From CAZKWG01 sp964615375 (GTDB lineage Bacteria > Myxococcota_A > UBA796 > CAZKWG01), in contig CAZTOW010000047.1 in assembly GCA_964615375.1 (NCBI GenBank), positions 1 through 64,000 of the forward strand: a DNA stretch of 64,000 nucleotides. The letters run 5' to 3'. A model generated the notes under the pieces. That model had not been told where the DNA came from. It saw only the letters and a list, made by a program, of their open reading frames with translations, and ran no database searches. The position numbers and the translations under genes were made by a program. Position 1 is the stretch's first letter, and every line of letters starts with the position of its first letter. Of this stretch, positions 1 to 8,039 are shown one piece after another.

Positions 1-55
1 TCTCCGACGAGCTGGTCCACGCCGCAGGCCCGGCGGGCGCCGCGCAGGTCGAGGG

Positions 56-178
56 ATGATCGAGCGTGTGGTGGTGGCGGCGGACCAGGGGGATCTCCCT
101 GCGATGCGCGCCGGAGCAGACGCGATGCGCGCGGGCTGCATCGACTGCCATGAGACCTTTCGTGGGGCGCGGCCCTGA
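56..178 (+). CDS. C-terminal piece of a cytochrome c'-like protein (window-edge partial)
   Basis: The frame from 56 ends AGCIDCHETFRGARP, a CxxCH haem-binding motif followed by a short FR tail, as at the end of class II (c'-type) cytochromes. Another frame open from the window edge (position 3) stops at 57-59, overlapping the ATG at 56 as ATGA. Either two coupled genes meet here, or one cytochrome gene is broken by a frameshift near position 55; the absence of any haem domain in 40 residues favours a frameshift or an edge fragment. The protein would be periplasmic with haem attached through the two cysteines. The real start lies outside the window or in the other frame, so the full domain cannot be judged. 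Confidence 0.4.
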   Translation: MIERVVVAADQGDLPAMRAGADAMRAGCIDCHETFRGARP

Positions 179-209
179 GCGTCGACGAAGCCAAGGCCAG
201 ACGACACGC

Positions 210-2279
210 TCACCCCGGGTCGCTGCTCGCGCCGAGCCAGGCGAGCTCCACCACCGGTAGCGTCCGCAAGTTGTTCGCTCCGCTGCCGTCCGGGTTGGAC
301 CGCAGGTACGGGCGCCCGCGCCGTGGTCGGACGACGTGTACGCCTCGCAGGCGCCCGCCCCGCGACAGCCACGCCATCAGCGCCTCGTGCTCCAGGTAGA
401 GCCCACCCGAGAGCAGCCAGCCTTGGACGGCAGACTTCGGCCCGAGGACCCTCCCGACCACGCCGCGTTGCGGCGCCGACACCAGGGCCGATGCCCGCGA
501 GACCAGGGCCTCGTGCAGCATGTTCGCCGTGACCAGGACGCCCGAGGAGAACACCCGCACCCCCGAGAGCCGGATCAGCCCTCGCGCGCCGGGCCCGGCC
601 GGGAAGGTGTGTAGCACACCCTTCGCCAGAGACCCAGCCAGCGCCTCCGCGGCCTTGCCCTCGACCACCGCGCCGCTGATGGCCTCCAGGATGGCCTTGA
701 ACGCCCAGGCCGGCGGCCCCCCAAGAATGTGGTACCAGCGCCACGGCGAGCTCACGCTGGCGTCCACCTTCAGCTCGTCCGGGAGCAGTTCGGGGCGTAG
801 GGTGACCGTGAAGTCGGGGTCCTGATCGGCGTCCGCATGCAGCAGGATGTCCAGCACTCCTTCGCGCAGCTTCACGCCAACCCGCGGTGGAGCTCCGGCT
901 CCGCTCGCCTGCGCGCGCGCCAGGTCCTGGCCGAGCTCAGCGGCGAGCGCCTCGACGAAGACGCTGTCCAGCCGCGCGATCAGGTTGGCGCCTGGATCGA
1001 CGCCGCGGTGGTGCGAGAAGATGGGAGTGGGGGAATCGACGTCCCGACTGACCCGGTAGCCGGGCCCGCCCGTTCCCTTCACCGGCGAAGCCACCACCAT
1101 CCCGCGCCCCGTCGGCTCCGACGTGAGCACCCAGCCAAACCCGGTGAGCATCCCCGGCAACGCGGTCTGCAGCGCCGCCACCATCGCGCCGCGGATCCCC
1201 TCCGTCGGGACCAGGGTGTCGCTGTCCTCGAGATCGAAGCGGTCGAGCCCGGGCGTCCCGCCTGCCGGGAGCCCCACCCCTGTGGAGCCGAGGCCCATCA
1301 GGGCTCGCCGCGCCTTCACCCCCTCTACCCTGACCTCGGCGAGGTGCGTCGTCGCGGTGGGTCCGTACAGCCGGGCGATCGCCCGGACCGGACAGACGAG
1401 CTCGACGCCCCCCGTCTGCTTCGAGGCGCCCAGCGTGGGCGACGCCATCGGCTCGACGCTGAGCTCGAGCTCATGCGGCTCCTTCTGGCCCGGCGGCGTC
1501 CAGGGCTTGCGAGTGCCCACGCTCGGAAACACGAACTCTCCGGCGCGCAAGCGGCGATCCAGCAGCTCCGCGAGCGCGTCTGCAGGTAGCTCGTGTGTCC
1601 AGGACGCCAAGACGCCGAGATCGAGTTGAGGCTCCTGGCTCAGGGGGTGGTGGGTCTTCAGGCGGGCGGCTTCGACGAGCTGCCCCATCAACGCGCCCAG
1701 ATGCACGTAGAGCGGCTCGGGCTGCTCGCTGGGAGGAAGGGAGGGGTCCGGCAGCAGGAGCTCCTTCAGCAAACCGATGCCCAGACGCCCTCCCAGGTTG
1801 TCGCCGACCTTCTGCCTCATCTCCACGGTGTCGGCCGGGTTGTGCGTGATCTCCCCCACGGTCACCGACGCGGCGACGCCCCCTTGCGAGGTCATCGCCG
1901 GGCGCGCGTACAGCTCCAGGCGACCTGGCCAGGGACAGGTCAGGTGCGGGACGAGGCGCGCGCGCACCCCGACCGAATGCGGCTCCGTCAGCGGGGGCAC
2001 CTTCGCTCGGATGGTCGCCGCGAGCTCCACCGCCGTCTCGCCGGGCGGCAGGGCCAGATCGAGCTCGCTGACCCCGTAGGCCACCGCCCCCTCGTGATCG
2101 GTGCCCTGGACCATCAGCGTCAGGAAGGTCTGGACCTGGGGCAGCAACACCTCCGGTGGGGCGAGCTGACGGACGAGCCGGACGAGCGCGGTCTGGTTGG
2201 CGGAGAGGACGACGTCGAAGCCGCCGCCCAGGAGGGGGCGCGCGACGGACGGGACGCCCGTGTCGGGGATCAGGGGCAT
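210..2279 (-). CDS. Unrecognised 689-aa protein of the sigma54 regulon
   Basis: I do not recognise a family. The protein alternates beta-rich stretches with Gly/Pro turns, has no signal peptide and no membrane segment, and lacks obvious catalytic motifs. The ATG at 2279 (MPLIPDTGVP) is chosen because GGAGG lies five to six bases upstream; the longer open frame to 2420 has no such site and would include the promoter. A sigma54-type promoter at 2326-2309 and an enhancer-like array at 2425-2463 precede it. The same pair of elements precedes the genes at 5110 and 7368, so this protein is likely co-regulated with them. It is divergent from the kinase gene at 2510. Its job is unknown; a structural or secreted role in a stress or development response is only a guess. 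Confidence 0.8.
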   Translation of the reverse strand: MPLIPDTGVPSVARPLLGGGFDVVLSANQTALVRLVRQLAPPEVLLPQVQTFLTLMVQGTDHEGAVAYGVSELDLALPPGETAVELAATIRAKVPPLTEPHSVGVRARLVPHLTCPWPGRLELYARPAMTSQGGVAASVTVGEITHNPADTVEMRQKVGDNLGGRLGIGLLKELLLPDPSLPPSEQPEPLYVHLGALMGQLVEAARLKTHHPLSQEPQLDLGVLASWTHELPADALAELLDRRLRAGEFVFPSVGTRKPWTPPGQKEPHELELSVEPMASPTLGASKQTGGVELVCPVRAIARLYGPTATTHLAEVRVEGVKARRALMGLGSTGVGLPAGGTPGLDRFDLEDSDTLVPTEGIRGAMVAALQTALPGMLTGFGWVLTSEPTGRGMVVASPVKGTGGPGYRVSRDVDSPTPIFSHHRGVDPGANLIARLDSVFVEALAAELGQDLARAQASGAGAPPRVGVKLREGVLDILLHADADQDPDFTVTLRPELLPDELKVDASVSSPWRWYHILGGPPAWAFKAILEAISGAVVEGKAAEALAGSLAKGVLHTFPAGPGARGLIRLSGVRVFSSGVLVTANMLHEALVSRASALVSAPQRGVVGRVLGPKSAVQGWLLSGGLYLEHEALMAWLSRGGRLRGVHVVRPRRGRPYLRSNPDGSGANNLRTLPVVELAWLGASSDPG

Positions 2280-2308
2280 GGGACCTCCAGTGTGAACACC
2301 GCCGAACG

Positions 2309-2326
2309 AAGCAAGGACCGTGCCGA
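2309..2326 (-). promoter_or_regulatory. sigma54 (-24/-12) promoter for the 210-2279 gene
   Basis: Read on the minus strand the site is TCGGCACGGTCCTTGCTT, with GG and GC separated by ten bases as sigma54 requires; it differs from the best match (TTGGCAC-N5-TTGC) only at the base before GG. It ends 30 bp before the start codon, leaving a short leader with a GGAGG site. Confidence 0.75.
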
Positions 2327-2424
2327 CGCTTCGGCGCCTGGGAGGCCGTCGCGGTGAAGCACCGCTCCAACCGGATCGAGAGACGAGGGCGGCCTCATGC
2401 CGGGCGAGCCTCGTACTCACGCGC

Positions 2425-2463
2425 TGCGAGCCTCATGCGCACGCGCTGCGCAGCGTCTGCGCA
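2425..2463. promoter_or_regulatory. Enhancer-like array of TGCGCA half-sites (UAS 1)
   Basis: Half-sites begin at 2425 (TGCGAG), 2436, 2447 and 2458 (all TGCGCA), exactly 11 bp apart, i.e. on one face of the helix. The block lies 100-140 bp upstream of the minus-strand sigma54 promoter, a normal distance for a bEBP binding site. The same TGCGCA-N5-TGCGCR core recurs at 4939 and 7219. It could also influence the kinase gene starting at 2510. Confidence 0.6.
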
Positions 2464-2509
2464 CGTCCTGAGCGCCCCCAGTGGTGCTAAGCTGAGCCCC
2501 GGAGGCCCG

Positions 2510-4906
2510 ATGCCCGAAGCCTTCGCCACTGCGACCTTCTCTCACCAGACCTCCGCTCCGGCCGCCCCGCCCCCCCTGCCCGCCCTCGACGTGGAGCTGC
2601 TGGGAGAGACGCTGGGGTTCGGCGGTATGGGCGAGGTGCTGAGAGCCTGGGATCCCCACCTGGGGCGCGCGGTCGCGGTCAAGGTCCTGCAGCAGCGCCT
2701 GTCCTCCGACGCGCTGCCTCGCTTCCTGGAGGAGGCGCGGCTGACCGCGCGGCTGGAGCACCCCGGCATCGTGCCTGTCCACGGCCTGGGCACGCTGCCC
2801 GACGGGCGCGCCGCCTACATGATGAAGGAGATCCGGGGTCAGACCCTGGCCGAGCTCACGCGCTCGCTCCAGGCGACGCCGTTGCGCCGACGGCTGGAGT
2901 GGCTTCGGCGCGCCGCCGAGGCGGTCGGCTTCGCCCATGCCCGCGGGGTGCTGCACCGCGATCTCAAGCCCAGCAACATCATGGTAGGCGAGCACGGCGA
3001 GGTCATGGTGCTGGACTGGGGCATCGCGACGCTGCTGCGTCGGGCCGAGCCGCACGCAGAGGCCGGACTCATCGGCACGCCCGCCTACATGGCGCCCGAG
3101 CACGCGCGTGGCGCGGACCTGGATGCGCGGGCGGACGTGTTCGCGCTGGGCGCGATCCTGCTGGAGCTGCTGGGCGGTGGGCCGCTCTGGGGAGATCGCC
3201 CGACGGACGGCATCCTGTCGGCGCTGCGCGCGGGAGCGATCCCGGCGCCTGATGCCCGCCTGAGCGGCGCGCCCGAGGATCTCGCCGCGCTCTGCCGCGC
3301 CAGCCTGCAGGCGACCCCGGCCCTGCGCCCGCCGGATGCCGCCGCCTTCGCCGTGGCGCTCGGCCGCTGGCTGGAAGGCGAGGCGCAGCGCGAGCGGGCG
3401 CTCCTGCTGGTCGAGGAGGCGGGCCGGGACCTGGCCGAGCATGATGAGGCCCGAGCCGAGGAGGAGGTGCTGCGCTTGCGGGCCGCCCGGCTGGCCATCA
3501 CGCTTCCTCGTCACCTGCCCGTCGAGACGCGCCGCCCGCTCTGGGCGCTCGAGGACGAGGCAGACGCGCTGGCCGCGCAGGCAGACGAGGCCGAGCAGCG
3601 CGCCCTGCTGCGCCTCGACGCCGCCTTTCAGCTCTCTCCGGGGCTACCCGAGGCCCACGACCGCCTTGCGACGCACCACCGCGCGCGCGCCGAGGCGGCC
3701 GAGGTGCGAGGCGACGCTACGGCCGCCCTGCCGCACCTGCGCGCCGTCTCCCGACATCATCGCGGGCGCATGCAGCGTTGGCTGGACGGCGTGGGGGCCC
3801 TCACCCTGGTCACGGAACCTCCTGGCGCGGAGGTTCAGATGAGACCCTACATCCTGCGGGATCGTCGGCTGGTGCCTGGGGAGCCCGTGTCGCTGGGGCC
3901 CACGCCGCTCCGGGAGCTGCCCGTGCCCGCCGGGTCCGCGCTGCTGGAGATCCACGCGCCCGGCCGGCGCGTCGTGCCCTACCCGGTCCTGATCCAGCGC
4001 GACGCCTGCTGGGACGGTGTCCGCCCCGGTGGGGAGGTGCCGCACCCCATCTATCTGCCTGGCCCCGAGGATCTGGGGCCGGACGAGATCTACGCGCCAG
4101 CGGGCTGGTTCCGGACCGGCGATCCCGGTGGTTTCAAGGCCCTGCCTCGGCGCCGGGTCTGGCTGGACGGTCGGATCGCCCGCCGGCACCACGTCACGGT
4201 CGCCGAGTACATGCGCTTCCTCGAAGACCTCGCCGCGCGGCAGGGTCTGGACGCGGCCCTTGCCCTGCTGCCCCGCGAGCGACTGGAGCGGGCGGGCACG
4301 GATCGCGGCCGTGGCGGCGTCACGCTCGACCCGGACGGACGCGCGCGGCTGGTCCCGGACGCCGACGGCGACACCTGGGATCCCCAGCATCCCGTGATCC
4401 TGGTCGGCCTTCGCGAGGCGCGGGCCTACGCCGCCTGGCTCGCCCGGCGTGAGGGTCGGCCCTGGCGCCTGCCCGGCGAGGTGGAGATCGAGAAGCTGCA
4501 CCGCGGCGTGGACGGGAGGGCCTGGCCCTGGGGAGACCGCTTCGATCCCTCCTTCTGTTGGATGGAGGACTCTTTCGGGCCGCGGCGCGTGCTGCCCACC
4601 GTAGGCACCCGCCCCGAGGCGACGAGCCCCTACGGGATCGAGGACGCGGTAGGGCTGGCGCGCTACTGGTGCATGGAGCGCTTCGAGCCCCTGGGCACAG
4701 TGGCCGCGCAGGGCGAGGTCCAACCCGAGCCCACCGACTCCAACCCGAGCGACCAGGACTACTACGCCATGCGCGGTGGGTCCTGGGTGATGAGCGCCAC
4801 CAGCGCGCGCGTGGGCATGCGCTTCAAGAACCGGGCCACCTATCGGGCCTACGACATCGGCGTGCGCGTCGTGCGTACCTGGGATCCGGCGCTGCGCACC
4901 GGCTGA
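2510..4906 (+). CDS. Ser/Thr protein kinase fused to an FGE-sulfatase-like domain
   Basis: 798 aa, starting at the ATG 4-5 bases after GGAGG (2501-2505); the longer open frame upstream has no ribosome site. The N-terminal Hanks kinase domain (about residues 28-300) has the Gly-rich loop GETLGFGGMGEV, catalytic Lys58, HRDLKPSN with Asp151, DWG in place of DFG at 169-171, and the APE motif at 195-197. A helical TPR-like linker follows, then a C-terminal formylglycine-generating-enzyme/SUMF1-like domain (about 540-795, ending in MRGGSW and an RVVRT-like tail). Such fusions are common in Myxococcota and Planctomycetes, where the FGE-like part is usually a binding or sensory module. No transmembrane segment is visible. 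It sits inside the sigma54 regulon whose bEBP has a phosphothreonine-binding FHA domain, so it is the natural candidate for the upstream signal. Confidence 0.9.
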   Translation: MPEAFATATFSHQTSAPAAPPPLPALDVELLGETLGFGGMGEVLRAWDPHLGRAVAVKVLQQRLSSDALPRFLEEARLTARLEHPGIVPVHGLGTLPDGRAAYMMKEIRGQTLAELTRSLQATPLRRRLEWLRRAAEAVGFAHARGVLHRDLKPSNIMVGEHGEVMVLDWGIATLLRRAEPHAEAGLIGTPAYMAPEHARGADLDARADVFALGAILLELLGGGPLWGDRPTDGILSALRAGAIPAPDARLSGAPEDLAALCRASLQATPALRPPDAAAFAVALGRWLEGEAQRERALLLVEEAGRDLAEHDEARAEEEVLRLRAARLAITLPRHLPVETRRPLWALEDEADALAAQADEAEQRALLRLDAAFQLSPGLPEAHDRLATHHRARAEAAEVRGDATAALPHLRAVSRHHRGRMQRWLDGVGALTLVTEPPGAEVQMRPYILRDRRLVPGEPVSLGPTPLRELPVPAGSALLEIHAPGRRVVPYPVLIQRDACWDGVRPGGEVPHPIYLPGPEDLGPDEIYAPAGWFRTGDPGGFKALPRRRVWLDGRIARRHHVTVAEYMRFLEDLAARQGLDAALALLPRERLERAGTDRGRGGVTLDPDGRARLVPDADGDTWDPQHPVILVGLREARAYAAWLARREGRPWRLPGEVEIEKLHRGVDGRAWPWGDRFDPSFCWMEDSFGPRRVLPTVGTRPEATSPYGIEDAVGLARYWCMERFEPLGTVAAQGEVQPEPTDSNPSDQDYYAMRGGSWVMSATSARVGMRFKNRATYRAYDIGVRVVRTWDPALRTG

Positions 4907-4938
4907 GCAGGGTGAGCAGGGCGTGCGCGTCGGCCGGG

Positions 4939-4955
4939 TGCGCAGCGCGTGCGCG
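4939..4955. promoter_or_regulatory. Enhancer-like site (UAS 2)
   Basis: TGCGCAGCGCGTGCGCG: two half-sites 11 bp apart, almost identical to the copies at 2447 and 7219. It lies 88 bp upstream of the -24 element at 5027. A further TGCGCA occurs at 4893, inside the end of the kinase gene. Confidence 0.6.
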
Positions 4956-5026
4956 GAGCCGAGCCGTGGGCGTGCAGGCGCGCGCGTTTTCCGCCTTCGC
5001 TGGGGATCGTTTCCGCCAGAGGCATG

Positions 5027-5044
5027 TTGGCACGGCGCTTGCTT
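5027..5044 (+). promoter_or_regulatory. sigma54 promoter for the 5110 gene
   Basis: TTGGCACGGCGCTTGCTT matches the sigma54 consensus TTGGCAC-N5-TTGCT throughout. It is in the 203-bp gap after the kinase gene and leaves a leader of about 55 nt before the GTG start. Confidence 0.9.
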
Positions 5045-5109
5045 ATCTGTCCGACGTCCCCCCCTGGCGGACAGAGAACCTGCCCAGCAGACCTGAGAGG
5101 AGCGCCGCC

Positions 5110-7185
5110 GTGCCTTACGCCCAGGAGCCCCCCGTCTCTACCTTCTTTCGATCGGACAGGCCCTCGCTCCAGCGGGAGCCCTGGCCGTCGCCGCCCAAGG
5201 GAGAGCGCGACCCGAGCTCGCCTCTGCTGCCGCCCTCGGACGAGCACCTGGGTTTCGTGACGCAGGTCTCGGACGGCCTGATCGAGCAGGCCTCCCGCAG
5301 CAATCCAACCCACGCCTACCTCGAACAGATCGCCCGATGTCCGGTGATCCACTACGCGACGATTCTGCTGAAGGGAGCGGGGGGCTCCACCCCTTCCTAT
5401 CTCCAGGATCTCCTCGGGCAGGAGCGGACGCCCTGGCACTACGCCCTGGCCGCCCGTGCGCGCTACAAGCAGCTCCTCCGGTGCCTGCTCTTCCTGAAGG
5501 ACGCCTACGACCCTGGGCGCAGCCCGCTGGCGCTGGGCACCTACCTCAGCGGCCAGGGCGTCGTCCGTGCGCCGCTCTCCGCGCCCGGTGGAGCGAACCC
5601 CTGGGGTCAGGACGAGCCGGAGCTGACCAGCTATCAGTTCCCCTTCGAGTGCGTCATGGTTCACCTCGAGGAGCCGCAGGGGCTCCCTGGTCGTGTGCAG
5701 AGCCTGCTCGCTCCCTACATCAGCAACGCCACGCCGAGCGTCGAGTCCAAGATCTTCGCAGACGTGCTGGCCCCGAGCCTGCTTCTGCCGACCACCGATC
5801 CTTCGGGGGCGACCACGACCTACGCCTTCGATGAAGCCGGGAGCGCCGCCGCGCGCTGGGTGCGCAGCGTAGACCCCACCACGGGCGCCATCACAAGCTA
5901 CAACCGCGCCACCGTGAACCTCGTGACCCCGCAGGTCCGGCGCTGGTGGACCGAGAAGTGCCTCAGCTACGTGGACGCCGTCCAGGAGATGGCCGCCGAG
6001 GCGGTGGCCGAGTACCTGGGCGCCCCGCCGGACCCACGCGAGGATGCCTTCTATGCGGTGCTGCTCCCGGCGGGTCGCGAGACGCGTCACGACCTGGGCT
6101 GGCGGCATGCCTTCCTCTGGATCGACAACACGTCGCCGACATCCCCGGCGCCGCTCGACAGCGCCTCTGGCTATGACGCGTACACGTTCTATGACACCGC
6201 GTATCGACGATCCACGAACGCCTGGCCTTTCTGCGCGACCTTCCTGGCCGACCTGCGCGAGCAGCTCCACCGTCGCGGGATGGGGCTGGTCCTGAACGCG
6301 TCGAGTCCTGTGAACACGTGCAGACATGGCTGGGAGCTGCGCGCGGGCTACGGGCACATGTCCTGGCCGTTCCGCGCCGATCTGGCCGATATCCGGGCAG
6401 CGGGGCCGGGCTCTGGCGCGCGCCTCGTGTCCTTCGAGCAGTCCATCGCCTTTCTTCAGCAGGTGGACTCGGAGGGGTTCGGAGGTCACGACGTCTCCTC
6501 GCTCATGGCCGAGAGCGTCTCCGATGGTCTGTACTTTGAGCGCGTCTGGCCCCCCGCAGGCGGCAAGAGTGGCTTCCTCGACGCCCTCTTCCCACCTTCG
6601 AAGCCCATCTACACAGTAGACGGACGGCTCGCCCGACCCATTGGGTTCGGCAGGACTTTCCATGTGTCGAGAGAGGAGACCGATCAGCTCGTGCGCTGGC
6701 TCCGCGAGCTGAGCGAGCGTGGGAAGGGCGTCTATCTGGACACGATCCTCTCGAGCGCGGAGTGGAGCAGGCAGGTCCCAGCGATGTGTGCGCTCGCCTG
6801 GGCGGTGCGAGCTCCAGGGAGTAGCGTGTGCGTCAGCCACAACCCCTTCGCGCAGAACGCGCGGCTCAGCCAGGGGCTGGACACGTCCTATCTCGACTTC
6901 TACACGCTCCCCGCGCGCTTCGCCGTCGCTGGCGGCCAACAGGTGAACCTCACACCGGACAGGACCGTAGCGCTGCTCGTCGAGGCGAAGACCCTGGTTG
7001 ACCTGCCTTTGCCCGACCCCAGCGCCGTCGCCGGTCTGACGGCGGACATGCTGCGCCCGGGTGGCGCTGCGCCGGCCGGCACGCCCGTCGCGGTCGAGCT
7101 CGTCTTCGACCACGCTCGCGCGGTGCCCACCACGCAGCCCTCCTCCGATCCGCTCTGGGGCGTCCCCGTGCGCGTTCGGGTCTGA
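5110..7185 (+). CDS. Large cytoplasmic protein of the sigma54 regulon, possibly TIM-barrel hydrolase-like
   Basis: 691 aa from a GTG preceded by GAGAGGAG; no upstream Met with a better site exists after the promoter. There is no signal peptide (MPYAQEPPVSTFF) and no membrane helix. The middle has alternating strands and helices and phrases such as GMGLVLNASSPVN and VYLDTIL, which look like strand ends of a (beta/alpha)8 barrel, as in several glycoside-hydrolase-like families; I cannot name a family or assign catalytic acids. The gene has its own near-perfect sigma54 promoter (5027) and UAS (4939) and is probably switched on together with 210-2279 and 7368-8039 by the FHA-bEBP at 8036. Any enzymatic role is speculative. 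Confidence 0.75.
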   Translation: MPYAQEPPVSTFFRSDRPSLQREPWPSPPKGERDPSSPLLPPSDEHLGFVTQVSDGLIEQASRSNPTHAYLEQIARCPVIHYATILLKGAGGSTPSYLQDLLGQERTPWHYALAARARYKQLLRCLLFLKDAYDPGRSPLALGTYLSGQGVVRAPLSAPGGANPWGQDEPELTSYQFPFECVMVHLEEPQGLPGRVQSLLAPYISNATPSVESKIFADVLAPSLLLPTTDPSGATTTYAFDEAGSAAARWVRSVDPTTGAITSYNRATVNLVTPQVRRWWTEKCLSYVDAVQEMAAEAVAEYLGAPPDPREDAFYAVLLPAGRETRHDLGWRHAFLWIDNTSPTSPAPLDSASGYDAYTFYDTAYRRSTNAWPFCATFLADLREQLHRRGMGLVLNASSPVNTCRHGWELRAGYGHMSWPFRADLADIRAAGPGSGARLVSFEQSIAFLQQVDSEGFGGHDVSSLMAESVSDGLYFERVWPPAGGKSGFLDALFPPSKPIYTVDGRLARPIGFGRTFHVSREETDQLVRWLRELSERGKGVYLDTILSSAEWSRQVPAMCALAWAVRAPGSSVCVSHNPFAQNARLSQGLDTSYLDFYTLPARFAVAGGQQVNLTPDRTVALLVEAKTLVDLPLPDPSAVAGLTADMLRPGGAAPAGTPVAVELVFDHARAVPTTQPSSDPLWGVPVRVRV

Positions 7186-7218
7186 GCCCGACGCTGCGCA
7201 GGATCTGAGCAGGTCGGC

Positions 7219-7235
7219 TGCGCAGCGCCTGCGCA
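7219..7235. promoter_or_regulatory. Enhancer-like site (UAS 3)
   Basis: TGCGCAGCGCCTGCGCA: half-sites at 7219 and 7230, 11 bp apart, with another TGCGCA at 7195. The core matches UAS 2 in 15 of 17 positions. It lies 100 bp upstream of the -24 element at 7319. Confidence 0.6.
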
Positions 7236-7318
7236 GCCTGGGGCGCTCTCTGGATGGCGCGAGGTCCCGATTTCAACAAATGGCCGGTTTAACGTACATG
7301 GATCCTCCCGAGCCCACG

Positions 7319-7336
7319 TTGGCACACCCCTTGCAA
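7319..7336 (+). promoter_or_regulatory. sigma54 promoter for the repeat-protein gene
   Basis: TTGGCACACCCCTTGCAA has the full TTGGCAC -24 block, five-base spacer and TTGC -12 block. It ends 31 bp before the ATG at 7368. Confidence 0.9.
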
Positions 7337-7367
7337 TACCTGGATTCACCTACCAACAGGAGCCAAC

Positions 7368-8039
7368 ATGCTGCGCAACACCCGTATCGTCCTGCTCTCC
7401 GTGCTGTCCTTCGGCCTCCCCTCCAGCGCGCTCGCGTCCATCTGCGACGCCGAAGAGCTCGACCTGCTGGGCGACGTCACCTGCGCGCGCCTCGACGCCG
7501 ACGCCGCCGTGCTCGAGGCCGCCGGGCTCTCGCCGCTGGCCCCCGTCGTGCTCGCCGCCCCCGTCCAAGAGGAAGGTGACGCCGCCTGGATCGAGGCCGT
7601 CGATGGGCGCATCGCGCTGGAGGATGTGGCGGCCCTCACCCTGCGCCTCGAGGACGGCCTGGCCCTGGGCCTCGCCGTGGGCCTGCTGGCCGAGGGCGAG
7701 CAGGGGCTCATGCTCGCCCTGCCCGGCGAGCAGCTGCTGGCCCTGGACGGCGTGGGCCTGGTCGCGGTCGGCGTCACCAACGATCACCTGGGCATCGACG
7801 AGATCGCGGTCGGTGTCACCAACGATCACCTGGGCATCGGCGAGCGCGCCGTCGGCGTCACCAATGATCATCGGGGCATCGACGAGGTCGCCGTCGGCGT
7901 CACCAACGACCACCGGGGCGTCGATCTGGTGGCCGTGGGCGTCACCAACGACCACCGCGGCTCCACGAGCCTCGTCGTCGGGCCGGTGCGCGAGGAGGCG
8001 GTCGGCTGGGGCGGCGTGCTGGTGGTCCAGACGCGCTAA
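7368..8039 (+). CDS. Exported protein with five 14-residue VGVTNDH repeats
   Basis: 223 aa, ATG preceded by AGGAG. Residues 1-24 form a Sec signal peptide (MLRNTRIVLLSVLSF, then a small-residue AxA-type cleavage region near ALASI). An acidic, hydrophobic middle part is followed by five tandem copies of AVGVTNDHxGIDE-like units (residues about 133-202) and a short tail. Units keep the VGVTNDH core and end in a charged/hydrophobic couple, the kind of regular short repeat that can stack as a beta-solenoid or bind a ligand through the conserved Asn-Asp-His. Driven by a sigma54 promoter (7319) with UAS 3. Its stop overlaps that of the convergent bEBP gene. No family recognised; a surface or matrix protein is a reasonable guess. 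Confidence 0.85.
   Translation: MLRNTRIVLLSVLSFGLPSSALASICDAEELDLLGDVTCARLDADAAVLEAAGLSPLAPVVLAAPVQEEGDAAWIEAVDGRIALEDVAALTLRLEDGLALGLAVGLLAEGEQGLMLALPGEQLLALDGVGLVAVGVTNDHLGIDEIAVGVTNDHLGIGERAVGVTNDHRGIDEVAVGVTNDHRGVDLVAVGVTNDHRGSTSLVVGPVREEAVGWGGVLVVQTR
7764..7973 (+). repeat. Five in-frame 42-bp tandem repeats
   Basis: Units start at 7764, 7806, 7848, 7890 and 7932. The encoded cores are AVGVTNDHLGIDEI, AVGVTNDHLGIGER, AVGVTNDHRGIDEV, AVGVTNDHRGVDLV and AVGVTNDHRGSTSL. The DNA differs at silent positions (GATCAC/GACCAC), so the protein pattern is being kept, not merely the DNA. Confidence 0.95.

Noticed and set aside
2481..2497. Possible plus-strand sigma54 promoter before the kinase gene (TGGTGC ... 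GAGC)
   Set aside because: GG and GC are 11 bases apart, not 10, and the boxes are poor. UAS 1 is assigned to the minus-strand promoter instead.
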